A stretch of DNA of 6,151 nt from Mycobacterium sp. (GCA_028706695.1 JAQTVU010000066.1:2236-8386); one strand, 5' to 3'; shown: positions 1 to 5,407, counted from the first letter of the stretch. Translations and numbers: made by a program. The notes: generated from the sequence alone by a model not told the origin.

Positions 1-126
1 CTTGTGATCGATGGGCATGTCCTCAACGGTCACCGTGCGGTTGGGCAGCCGGCCGGAGCGGGGCACCAGCGGTAGCGCCCCGGCCGCCGCGCGCAGCGTG
101 TTCGTCAGGCCGCGTGGCTGGTTCAT
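1..126 (-). CDS. htdX: HtdX, MaoC-type (R)-hydratase/dehydratase, N-terminal part
   Basis: This is the first 42 codons of a gene that runs off the left edge of the window. It starts at ATG (126-124), seven bases after a strong Shine-Dalgarno GGGGAGG (134-140). The peptide begins MNQPRGLTNTLRAAAGALPL and continues with a PNRTVTVEDMPID stretch. From memory this matches the start of M. tuberculosis Rv0241c (HtdX), a hot-dog-fold 3-hydroxyacyl hydratase/dehydratase of about 280 residues. The catalytic MaoC domain lies outside the window, so the active site cannot be checked. It follows fabG4 on the same strand with only 19 bases between them, so the two are almost certainly co-transcribed. Within the family the enzyme interconverts trans-2-enoyl and (R)-3-hydroxyacyl thioesters, the step next to FabG4. 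The assignment rests on the N-terminal match and the conserved gene order. Confidence 0.88.
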   Translation of the reverse strand, partial: MNQPRGLTNTLRAAAGALPLVPRSGRLPNRTVTVEDMPIDHK

Positions 127-145
127 CGGCTTGCCTCCCCGGTGC

Positions 146-1507
146 CTAGGCGCCCAACATGGCCTGCCCGCAAACGCGGATGACGTTTCCCGTCACCGCG
201 TTTGACGCCGGGCTGGCGAAGTAGGCGACCGTCTCGGCGACGTCCACCGGCTGCCCGCCCTGCATCAGCGAGTTCATTCTGCGGCCCACCTCGCGGGTCA
301 GCAGCGGGATGGCCGCGGTCATCTGGGTCTCGATGAAACCCGGTGCGACGGCGTTTATCGTGATGCCCTTCTCATAGAGTTCGGGCGCCAGCGCCTGGGT
401 GAGACCGATCATCCCGGCCTTGGTGGCCGCGTAGTTGGTCTGGCCCCGGTTGCCGGCGATGCCGGCCATCGACGACAGCCCGATCACCCGGCCCCCTTCC
501 CCGATGCTGCCGTTGCCGGTCAGCCCCTCGGTCAGGCGCAGCGGGGCGAGCAGGTTCACCGACAGCACGGCGTTCCAGCGGGCCTCGTCCATGTTGACCA
601 GCAACTTGTCCCGCGTGATACCGGCGTTGTTGACCAGGATGTCGGCGCGGCCGGCGTAGTGGTCGCGCAGGTGCTCGGTGATTTTGTCGACGGCATCGTC
701 GGCCGTGACATCAAGGCACAGCGCGGTGCCGCCCACCCGGCTCGCGGTCTCGGCCAGGGCCTCGCCGGCGGATTCCACGTCGATCGCCACCACGCGGGCG
801 CCGTCGCGGGCGAACACCTCAGCGATGGTCGCCCCGATGCCGCGGGCGGCGCCGGTCACGATGGCGACTCGCGAGTCCAGCGGCCGGTCCCAGTCCGCCG
901 GCGGGGTCGAGTCGGCCGCTCCGATGTAGAACACCTGGCCGTCGACGTACGCCGACTTGCCGGAAAGGATGAACCGCAGCGTGGACGTCAGGCCCGTCGC
1001 GCCCGGCTTGGCGTGCGGCGACAGGTACACCAGCGCCACGGTGGCGCCGTGGCGCAGTTCCTTGCCCAGCGAACGGGTGAAGCCCTCCAGCGCGCGCTGC
1101 GCAATCCGTTCGTGGGGAGCGGCGGCGTCGGGCGTGGTGCCGACGACCACCACGCGCGCGCTGTGGCCCAGGTTGCGCAGCACCGGTGCGAAGAACTCGT
1201 GCAGCTTGGTCAGGCCGGCGGGCTCGGCGATGCCGGTGGCGTCGAAGACGAGCCCGCCGAACCGGTCGGCCCAGCGGCCGCCGATGTTGTTGCCGACGAC
1301 GTCGTAGTCCTGCGCCAGCGCCGCGCGCACCGGCTCGACCACCCTGCCCTCGCCTCCGATCAGCAGCGACCCGGCCAGCGGGGGCTCACCGGGGCGGTAC
1401 CGGCGAAGCGTCTCGGATTGCGGAATGCCAAGTTGTCTTGCCAGAAACGATCCGGGGCCGGAGTTGATGACCTGCGATAGCAGGTCGGCCGAAAGCTTGG
1501 GAGCCAC
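146..1507 (-). CDS. fabG4: FabG4, high-molecular-weight 3-oxoacyl-ACP/CoA reductase
   Basis: This 453-residue cytosolic reductase interconverts 3-oxoacyl and 3-hydroxyacyl thioesters. It starts at GTG (1507-1505), seven bases after GGAAGG (1515-1520), and ends in TAG. Residues 1 to about 205 form an extra N-terminal Rossmann/flavodoxin-like domain. Residues 210-453 are a complete short-chain dehydrogenase: cofactor motif TGAARGIG (218-225), acidic Asp243 after the second strand (a mark of NADH rather than NADPH use), NNAG (293-296), catalytic Asn318, Ser346, Tyr359 and Lys363, and APG at 388-390. The two-domain form and length (about 454 residues, against about 250 for ordinary FabG) identify the HMwFabG family, M. 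tuberculosis Rv0242c. It is the promoter-proximal gene of the fabG4-htdX operon and is divergent from fadA2. The C-terminal domain is intact. The N-terminal domain has a GGEGR loop (51-55) in place of a canonical dinucleotide motif, so its cofactor binding is doubtful. Confidence 0.96.
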   Translation of the reverse strand: MAPKLSADLLSQVINSGPGSFLARQLGIPQSETLRRYRPGEPPLAGSLLIGGEGRVVEPVRAALAQDYDVVGNNIGGRWADRFGGLVFDATGIAEPAGLTKLHEFFAPVLRNLGHSARVVVVGTTPDAAAPHERIAQRALEGFTRSLGKELRHGATVALVYLSPHAKPGATGLTSTLRFILSGKSAYVDGQVFYIGAADSTPPADWDRPLDSRVAIVTGAARGIGATIAEVFARDGARVVAIDVESAGEALAETASRVGGTALCLDVTADDAVDKITEHLRDHYAGRADILVNNAGITRDKLLVNMDEARWNAVLSVNLLAPLRLTEGLTGNGSIGEGGRVIGLSSMAGIAGNRGQTNYAATKAGMIGLTQALAPELYEKGITINAVAPGFIETQMTAAIPLLTREVGRRMNSLMQGGQPVDVAETVAYFASPASNAVTGNVIRVCGQAMLGA

Positions 1508-1536
1508 TGAGCTGCCTTCCGTGTCGGGAATTCCTT

Positions 1537-1551
1537 ATACGGCAACCGTAT
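1537..1551. promoter_or_regulatory. Inverted repeat ATACGG-CAA-CCGTAT, probable operator
   Basis: Two perfect six-base arms are separated by three bases. The repeat overlaps the candidate fabG4 -10 hexamer (1534-1539), where a bound repressor would block RNA polymerase. The 15-base size and high symmetry fit a TetR-family operator, but the regulator is not identified. It has no copy in the other divergent promoter of the window, so any control through this site would be specific to fabG4-htdX or to this promoter pair. Confidence 0.55.
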
Positions 1552-1562
1552 CCGGGGAAGAA

Positions 1563-1578
1563 CTTACTTGAGAGTAAG
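1563..1578. promoter_or_regulatory. Inverted repeat CTTACT-TGAG-AGTAAG, probable operator
   Basis: Perfect six-base arms surround a four-base centre. The core reads TTAC-N6-GTAA (1564-1577). It overlaps the candidate -35 region of fadA2 and lies just upstream of the fabG4 promoter. The same TTAC-N6-GTAA core recurs between fadE5 and the flavin-reductase gene (5220-5233), which supports a shared regulator. The binding protein is unknown from the sequence. Confidence 0.6.
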
Positions 1579-1635
1579 AACAGTCGGTAGTATGGCCGGC
1601 GACGGCCGATCCCAAACTGACAACCGGAGATGAAC

Positions 1636-2979
1636 GTGGCCCCTGCGACCGAGGCGGACAACCAGGCTAGTCGGACGAAACCCGAGAGTGGGCGGCGCGT
1701 CGCCGTGTTGGGCGGCAACCGCATTCCGTTCGCCAGAGCCGACGGCGTCTACGCCGAGGCGTCGAACCAAGACATGTTCACCGCCGCCCTGGGCGGGCTG
1801 GTGGACCGTTTCGGGCTCGCCGGCGAACGGCTCGGTGCGGTGATCGGCGGAGCCGTGCTCAAGCACAGCCGCGACTTCAACCTGATGCGCGAATGCGTGC
1901 TGGGCTCCGAGCTGTCCTCCTACACGCCGGCGTTTGACATCCAGCAAGCCTGCGGCACCGGCCTGCAGGCGGCGATCGCCGCGGCCGACGGGATCGCCGC
2001 CGGCCGCTATGAGGTAGCCGCCGCCGGTGGAGTGGACACCGCCTCCGACCCGCCGATCGGGTTCGGCGACGAACTGCGCCGCACGGTGCTGCGGCTGCGC
2101 CGGGCCGGGTCCAACATGGAGCGGCTGAAGCTGGTCGGCAGGCTGCCCGCCACCGTCGGGGTCGAGATCCCGGCGAACAAGGAGCCGCGCACCGGGTTGT
2201 CGATGGGCGAGCACCAGGCCATCACGGCCAAGCAGATGGGCATCAAGCGCGTCGACCAGGACGAGCTGGCGGCGGCCAGCCACCGCAACATGGCCGCGGC
2301 ATACGACCGGGGCTTCTTCGACGACCTGGTCAGCCCGTTCCTGGGGTTATACCGGGACAACAACCTGCGGGCGGACTCGAGCGTGGAAAAGCTGGCCAAG
2401 CTGCGCCCGGTGTTCGGGGTGAAGGCCGGCGACGCCACGATGACGGCCGGCAATTCGACGCCTTTGACCGACGGCGCGTCGGTGGCGTTGCTGTCTTCCG
2501 AAGAGTGGGCGGCGAGCCATTCATTGACCCCGTTGGCCTATTTCGTGGACGCCGAGACCGGCGCCGTCGACTACGTCACCGGGCGTGACGGGCTGCTGAT
2601 GGCACCGACCTATGCGGTGCCCCGGCTGCTGGCCCGCAATGGCCTGAGCCTGCAGGACTTCGACTTCTACGAGATCCACGAGGCGTTCGCTTCGGTGGTG
2701 CTGGCCCACCTGCAGGCGTGGGAATCCGAGGAGTACTGCAAGGGGCGGCTGGGCCTGGACGCGGCGCTGGGACCGATCGATCGGTCCAAGCTCAACGTCA
2801 ACGGCTCGTCGTTGGCTGCGGGGCATCCGTTCGCGGCCACCGGCGGACGCATCCTCGCGCAGACCGCCAAGCAGCTCGCCGAGAAGAGGGCGCAGCAAAA
2901 AGGCGCCGGGCCGCTGCGGGCGCTGATTTCAATCTGCGCCGCGGGCGGTCAGGGCGTCGCCGCGATCCTCGAGGCCTGA
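1636..2979 (+). CDS. fadA2: FadA2, acetyl-CoA acyltransferase (thiolase)
   Basis: This thiolase-superfamily enzyme cleaves 3-oxoacyl-CoA to acetyl-CoA and a shortened acyl-CoA (or condenses them in reverse). GTG at 1636 is preferred because GGAG (1626-1629) lies six bases before it. An in-frame ATG at 1630 directly abuts that GGAG, leaving no spacing, so it is less likely although it would add only two residues. From the GTG the protein has 447 residues. The nucleophile is Cys106 in QQACGTG, with His348 in EIHEAFA, His397 in NVNGSSLAAGHP and the general-base Cys434 in CAAGGQG; all four catalytic positions are present. It matches M. tuberculosis Rv0243 along its length, apart from a slightly longer variable N-terminus. 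It is divergent from fabG4 and convergent with fadE5, so it is probably monocistronic. The match to degradative acetyl-CoA acyltransferases is clear; its preferred chain length cannot be read from sequence. Confidence 0.95.
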   Translation: MAPATEADNQASRTKPESGRRVAVLGGNRIPFARADGVYAEASNQDMFTAALGGLVDRFGLAGERLGAVIGGAVLKHSRDFNLMRECVLGSELSSYTPAFDIQQACGTGLQAAIAAADGIAAGRYEVAAAGGVDTASDPPIGFGDELRRTVLRLRRAGSNMERLKLVGRLPATVGVEIPANKEPRTGLSMGEHQAITAKQMGIKRVDQDELAAASHRNMAAAYDRGFFDDLVSPFLGLYRDNNLRADSSVEKLAKLRPVFGVKAGDATMTAGNSTPLTDGASVALLSSEEWAASHSLTPLAYFVDAETGAVDYVTGRDGLLMAPTYAVPRLLARNGLSLQDFDFYEIHEAFASVVLAHLQAWESEEYCKGRLGLDAALGPIDRSKLNVNGSSLAAGHPFAATGGRILAQTAKQLAEKRAQQKGAGPLRALISICAAGGQGVAAILEA

Positions 2980-3038
2980 TCGCGGGACGGTGATCTCGCC
3001 GAACCGTTTTGGGCGCCGAAACAAAATTTATCGCATCC

Positions 3039-3065
3039 GGTTAGGAGCCGCCGGGCCGAGGGTAT
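3039..3065 (+). promoter_or_regulatory. SigF-type promoter (GGTTA-N16-GGGTAT)
   Basis: GGTTA (3039-3043) and GGGTAT (3060-3065) are separated by 16 bases. The known mycobacterial SigF consensus is about GGTTT-N15-17-GGGTA, so the -10 core is perfect and the -35 differs in one base. Transcription would begin near 3071-3074 and read into the hairpins of the F6-like small RNA. M. tuberculosis F6 is known to be SigF-dependent and lies at this position, which independently supports the call. Confidence 0.82.
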
Positions 3066-3079
3066 CCGCTGCAGCGGAT
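3064..3079. repeat. 16-base perfect palindrome overlapping the SigF -10 box
   Basis: ATCCGCTGCAGCGGAT is a perfect palindrome without a spacer. It starts inside the -10 element GGGTAT and covers the predicted start site of the small RNA. It could be a binding site for a dimeric regulator of the small RNA promoter. The right half also donates GGAT to the first hairpin of the RNA, so part of the symmetry may be coincidental. Confidence 0.6.
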
Positions 3080-3131
3080 GGCCCCGTGTTGTGGTCTGAC
3101 CCCCCGACCCCGACGGCAACGCGGGGCATCC

Positions 3132-3165
3132 TCCCGCTCATCCCGCCGGGTAGTTCCGAGCGGGA
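3132..3165 (+). terminator. Second hairpin of the small RNA, possible U-less terminator
   Basis: Eight perfect pairs TCCCGCTC / GAGCGGGA (3132-3139 with 3158-3165) enclose an 18-base loop. It begins directly after the first hairpin of the F6-like RNA. No T run follows, only AATTGCG, so it may be a structural part of the long form or a weak terminator of the type without a U tract. Confidence 0.5.
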
Positions 3166-3172
3166 AATTGCG

Positions 3173-3214
3173 AAAGGCCACCGCTGGATTGAGGGGATCC
3201 CACGGCGGCCTTTT
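3173..3214 (+). terminator. Rho-independent terminator for fadA2 and the small RNA
   Basis: AAAGGCC (3173-3179) pairs with GGCCTTT (3207-3213). The stem continues after one A-C mismatch with CCG/CGG and then, past two mismatches, with GG/CC. The right arm ends in a T run (3211-3214) followed by GATTGT, the standard intrinsic terminator layout for plus-strand transcripts. It would stop both the small RNA and fadA2 read-through. The left arm has an A-run (3173-3175), so it may also act, less efficiently, on minus-strand transcripts from fadE5. Confidence 0.7.
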
Positions 3215-3254
3215 GATTGTCTGGCTGTTCCGCGCGCCGTCCGTTCCGCCACGA

Positions 3255-3287
3255 CAAGGTTCCCCCGCCGAGGGCGAGGGAGCCTTG
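3255..3287 (-). terminator. Strong hairpin downstream of fadE5
   Basis: CAAGGTTCCC (3255-3264) pairs with GGGAGCCTTG (3278-3287) through ten pairs including one wobble. After one mismatch, CGCC/GGCG (3266-3269 with 3273-3276) closes a three-base loop. This is the tightest hairpin in the gap. It lies 43 bases beyond the fadE5 stop, where a terminator for that gene is expected. There is no U tract on the minus strand, so it would be of the tract-less type common in mycobacteria. It could equally protect the 3' end of the message. Confidence 0.6.
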
Positions 3288-3330
3288 ATTTGCGTGGCGA
3301 TTGGCGTGGCCGCGGCCGCCGCCAGGCGAT

Positions 3331-5166
3331 CTAGAACGCGGCCTCGTCGAGCTCCATGATCTCGTTGTCCAGCGCCTCGATCACCTCTCGCGTGCTGGTC
3401 AGCAAGGGCAGGAAGTTCTTGGCGAAGAACGACGCCACCGCGATCTTGCCCTCGTAGAACGCTCGTTCGTCGCCGCTGGCGCCGGCGTCGAGGGCCTGCA
3501 CGGCCACCGTGGCCTGCCGCTGCAGCAGCCAGCCGATGACCAGATCGCCCACGCTCATCAAGAAGCGCACCGAGCCCAGGCCCACCTTGTAGAGGCTGGT
3601 CACCTCCTCCTGGGCCGCCATCAGGTAGCCGGTCAGCGCGGTGGCCATCCCCTGGACGTCGGCCAGCGCCTTGGCCAGCAGCGCCCGTTCGCCCTTGAGC
3701 CGGCCGTTGCCCGACTCGTTGTCGACGAACTTTTGGATCTCGCCCGCTACGTATGCCAGCGCCACCCCCTTGTCGCGGACGATCTTACGGAAAAAGAAGT
3801 CCTGCGCCTGTATTGCGGTGGTGCCCTCGTAGAGGGAGTCGATCTTGGCGTCTCGGATGTACTGCTCGATCGGGTAGTCCTGCAGGAAGCCGGACCCGCC
3901 GAAGGTCTGCAGGCTCTCGGTGAGCTTGGCGTAGGCCTGCTCGGAGCCCACCCCCTTGACCACCGGCAGCATCAGGTCGTTGATCCGGACGGCCAGGTCG
4001 GCATCCACCCCGTGCAGCGCCGCGGCGACCGCCGCGTCCTGGAATGTCGCGGTGTAGAGGTACAGGGCGCGCAGCCCCTCCGCGTAGGCCTTCTGGGTCA
4101 TCAGCGACCGGCGCACATCGGGGTGGTGGGTGATGGTCACCCGTGGCGCGGTCTTGTCCGTCATCTGCGTCATGTCGGCGCCCTGCACCCGTGACTTGGC
4201 GTATTCCAGCGCGTTCAGGTAGCCGGTGGACAGGGTCGCGATGGCCTTGGTGCCGACCATCATGCGGGCCTGCTCGATGACCTCGAACATCTGCGCGATC
4301 CCGTTGTGCACCTCGCCGACCAGCCAGCCCTTGGCCGGAACGCCGTGTTGGCCGAAGGACAGCTCACAGGTCGCGGACACCTTGAGGCCCATCTTGTGCT
4401 CGACGTTGGTGACGAAGACGCCGTTGCGTTCTCCGGGTTCGCCGGTCTGGAAGTCGAACAGGAATTTCGGCACGAAGAACAGCGACAGGCCCTTGGTGCC
4501 CGGACCGGCGCCCTCGGGGCGCGCCAGCACCAGGTGGAAAATGTTCTCGAACAGGTCGTCGGAGTCGGCAGAGGTGATGAAGCGCTTCACCCCGTCGATG
4601 TGCCAGGAGCCGTCGTCCTGCCGGATCGCCTTGGTGCGCCCGGCACCGACGTCGGAACCCGCGTCCGGCTCGGTTAGCACCATGGTCGAACCCCAGCCGC
4701 GCTCGGCGGCCAGCACGGCCCATTGCCTCTGCTCCTCGGTGCCGAGGTGGTAGAGGATGTTGGCGAAACCTGCTCCGCCGCCGTACATCCAGACCGCCGG
4801 ATTGGCGCCCAGGATATGTTCGTGCAATGCCCACACCAACGCCTTGGGCATCGGCGTGCCACCGAGAGCCTCGTCGATGCCGACCTTGTCCCAGCCGGCC
4901 TCCTGCACCGCCCGCACCGATTTCTTGAAGCCATCCGGCAGCGCCACCGAGTGGTTTTCCGGGTCGAACACCGGCGGGTTGCGGTCGCCCTCGACGAACG
5001 ACTCGGCGATCGGGCCGGCGGCGAATCGGCTCATCTCGTTCAACATTTCGCGAGCGGTATCGGCGTCCATCTCGCTGTACTCGTCCGCGCCTAACGCCCG
5101 ATCAACGCCCAGCACCTCGAAAAGGTTGAACACCTGGTCCCGGACGTTGCTCTTGTAGTGGCTCAC
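3331..5166 (-). CDS. fadE5: FadE5, acyl-CoA dehydrogenase
   Basis: This FAD-dependent cytosolic enzyme oxidises acyl-CoA to trans-2-enoyl-CoA, the first step of beta-oxidation. GTG at 5166 is chosen because AGGAGG lies six bases upstream and the N-terminus then reads MSHYKSNVRDQ, giving 611 residues, the length I recall for M. tuberculosis Rv0244c. An ATG at 5193 would add nine residues before that ribosome binding site and is rejected. Visible motifs are TEPDAGSD (165-172, FAD/substrate loop), the GVKRFITSAD region (192-201), GGSGF (423-427) and YEGTT with catalytic Glu447. A helical extension of about 160 residues follows, as in the large FadE5-type dehydrogenases rather than the roughly 380-residue short-chain type. 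FadE5 is known for broad chain-length tolerance. It is convergent with fadA2 and divergent from the flavin-reductase-like gene. Confidence 0.96.
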   Translation of the reverse strand: MSHYKSNVRDQVFNLFEVLGVDRALGADEYSEMDADTAREMLNEMSRFAAGPIAESFVEGDRNPPVFDPENHSVALPDGFKKSVRAVQEAGWDKVGIDEALGGTPMPKALVWALHEHILGANPAVWMYGGGAGFANILYHLGTEEQRQWAVLAAERGWGSTMVLTEPDAGSDVGAGRTKAIRQDDGSWHIDGVKRFITSADSDDLFENIFHLVLARPEGAGPGTKGLSLFFVPKFLFDFQTGEPGERNGVFVTNVEHKMGLKVSATCELSFGQHGVPAKGWLVGEVHNGIAQMFEVIEQARMMVGTKAIATLSTGYLNALEYAKSRVQGADMTQMTDKTAPRVTITHHPDVRRSLMTQKAYAEGLRALYLYTATFQDAAVAAALHGVDADLAVRINDLMLPVVKGVGSEQAYAKLTESLQTFGGSGFLQDYPIEQYIRDAKIDSLYEGTTAIQAQDFFFRKIVRDKGVALAYVAGEIQKFVDNESGNGRLKGERALLAKALADVQGMATALTGYLMAAQEEVTSLYKVGLGSVRFLMSVGDLVIGWLLQRQATVAVQALDAGASGDERAFYEGKIAVASFFAKNFLPLLTSTREVIEALDNEIMELDEAAF

Positions 5167-5181
5167 TACGGTCCTCCTCGT
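5164..5181 (-). promoter_or_regulatory. fadE5 ribosome binding site that fixes the GTG start
   Basis: On the minus strand AGGAGG is followed by six bases (ACCGTA) and then GTG. This near-ideal Shine-Dalgarno spacing decides between the GTG at 5166 and the upstream ATG at 5193. Confidence 0.85.
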
Positions 5182-5218
5182 TGAGAATGCCACCCCTGTG
5201 GTTGGGTACCAGATGTAA

Positions 5219-5234
5219 GTTACCCACCAGTAAC
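5219..5234. promoter_or_regulatory. Inverted repeat GTTAC-CCACCA-GTAAC, probable operator
   Basis: Five-base perfect arms surround six bases, giving the core TTAC-N6-GTAA (5220-5233). This is the same core as the site in the fabG4/fadA2 promoter. A third half-site, GTAA at 5215-5218, precedes it, so GTAA-G-TTAC is also symmetric. The site overlaps the candidate fadE5 -10, consistent with repression. The regulator is unknown. Confidence 0.6.
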
Positions 5235-5299
5235 AGTATCAAAAGTATCCTTGGGAATATCTTGATGCAAGTCAATGTGAGCTAAATTCCAGATCGAAT

Positions 5300-5313
5300 T
5301 AACCAGCTGGTTA
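5300..5313. promoter_or_regulatory. 14-base palindrome TAACCAGCTGGTTA
   Basis: This is a perfect palindrome in the AT-rich part of the divergent region, 94 bases before the flavin-reductase start and 133 bases from the fadE5 start. It looks like a dimer binding site. It differs in spacing from the TTAC-N6-GTAA sites and from the KstR-type AAC-N2-GTT core, so it is probably a different operator. Confidence 0.45.
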
Positions 5314-5407
5314 GGCTGTCCGATCCGCCGAGGCCGCTGGAAATCGCGCGGTGTCCGGCAAGTAGGCTCCGGGGCCAGCGTCGTGTCAGGAGACGTCATC
5401 GATACCA

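Larger units (their letters stand above)
1508..1635. promoter_or_regulatory. Divergent promoter region fabG4 / fadA2
   Basis: This short gap drives fabG4 leftward and fadA2 rightward. For fadA2 the best -10 is TAGTAT (1588-1593), with a weak -35 TTACTT (1564-1569) at 18 bases; transcription would start near 1600. For fabG4 the best -10 on the minus strand is TATAAG (plus strand CTTATA, 1534-1539), with a poor -35 near 1557-1562. Each promoter carries its own perfect inverted repeat, listed separately, and together they could coordinate both directions. The hexamers are matched by eye and are weak, as is usual for mycobacterial -35 boxes. The inverted repeats are certain; the promoter positions are inferred. 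Confidence 0.55.
3073..3214 (+). ncRNA. F6-like small RNA (SigF-dependent), short and long forms
   Basis: The start is placed about eight bases after the SigF -10 box. The 5' body folds into a hairpin in which 3076-3080 plus 3082-3091 pair with 3117-3131: fifteen pairs including one G-U, with one bulged G at 3081. Its 25-base loop (3092-3116) is C-rich, with runs CCCCCC (3100-3105) and CCCC (3108-3111). A second hairpin pairs 3132-3139 with 3158-3165, and a third (3173-3214) ends in TTTT. The position between fadA2 and fadE5, the orientation, the SigF promoter and the C-rich loop agree with M. tuberculosis F6 (ncRv10243), a SigF- and stress-linked trans-acting RNA reported to affect chaperonin expression. 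RNA ending near 3131 would be about 59 bases, like the short form I recall; read-through would give a longer form. Both ends are inferred from sequence. Confidence 0.8.
2980..3330. other. Convergent fadA2-fadE5 intergenic region
   Basis: This 351-base stretch has no convincing protein gene. It holds, in order, an AT-rich patch (about 3020-3032), a SigF-type promoter, a 16-base palindrome, a 15-pair C-rich hairpin, a second hairpin, a terminator with a T tail, and a 14-pair hairpin close to the fadE5 stop. The small RNA and the terminators are listed separately. Open frames that cross it have no family resemblance or ribosome binding site. Confidence 0.8.
5167..5407. promoter_or_regulatory. 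Divergent promoter region fadE5 / flavin reductase
   Basis: This 241-base gap contains the most AT-rich stretch in the window (about 5210-5315). It holds a TTAC-N6-GTAA operator, a repeat of AGTATC (5235-5240 and 5244-5249), a small CTTG-ATG-CAAG inverted repeat (5261-5271) and a 14-base palindrome (5300-5313). For fadE5 a possible minus-strand -10 is TAACTT (5222-5217), which lies inside the operator. For the rightward gene TAGGCT (5312-5317 or 5363-5368) is possible. None has a good -35, so the promoter positions are weak guesses while the repeats are clear. Confidence 0.5.

Noticed and set aside
659..1480. 273-residue plus-strand open frame
   Set aside because: It lies antisense within fabG4. 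The composition is the Arg/Gly/Ala-rich type expected from reading GC-rich DNA backwards, and there is no ribosome binding site or family motif.
1564..2283. 239-residue minus-strand open frame
   Set aside because: It is the reverse shadow of fadA2, whose catalytic motifs are intact on the plus strand.
2990..3334. Open frames through the fadA2-fadE5 gap on both strands
   Set aside because: They have no Shine-Dalgarno and no family resemblance, and they run across hairpins and the SigF promoter. The region is better explained as a small RNA plus terminators.
3301..4194. 297-residue plus-strand open frame
   Set aside because: It is antisense to the fadE5 3' half. It is rich in His, Gln, Arg and Leu from codon mirroring and has no recognisable domain.
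5167..5193. Upstream ATG (5193) as the fadE5 start
   Set aside because: It would put the ideal AGGAGG inside the coding region and add residues missing from the known 611-residue protein.
5261..5271. CTTG-ATG-CAAG as a KstR2 site
   Set aside because: The KstR2 motif as I know it has the order CAAG-N-CTTG; here the arms are reversed, so it is not that operator.
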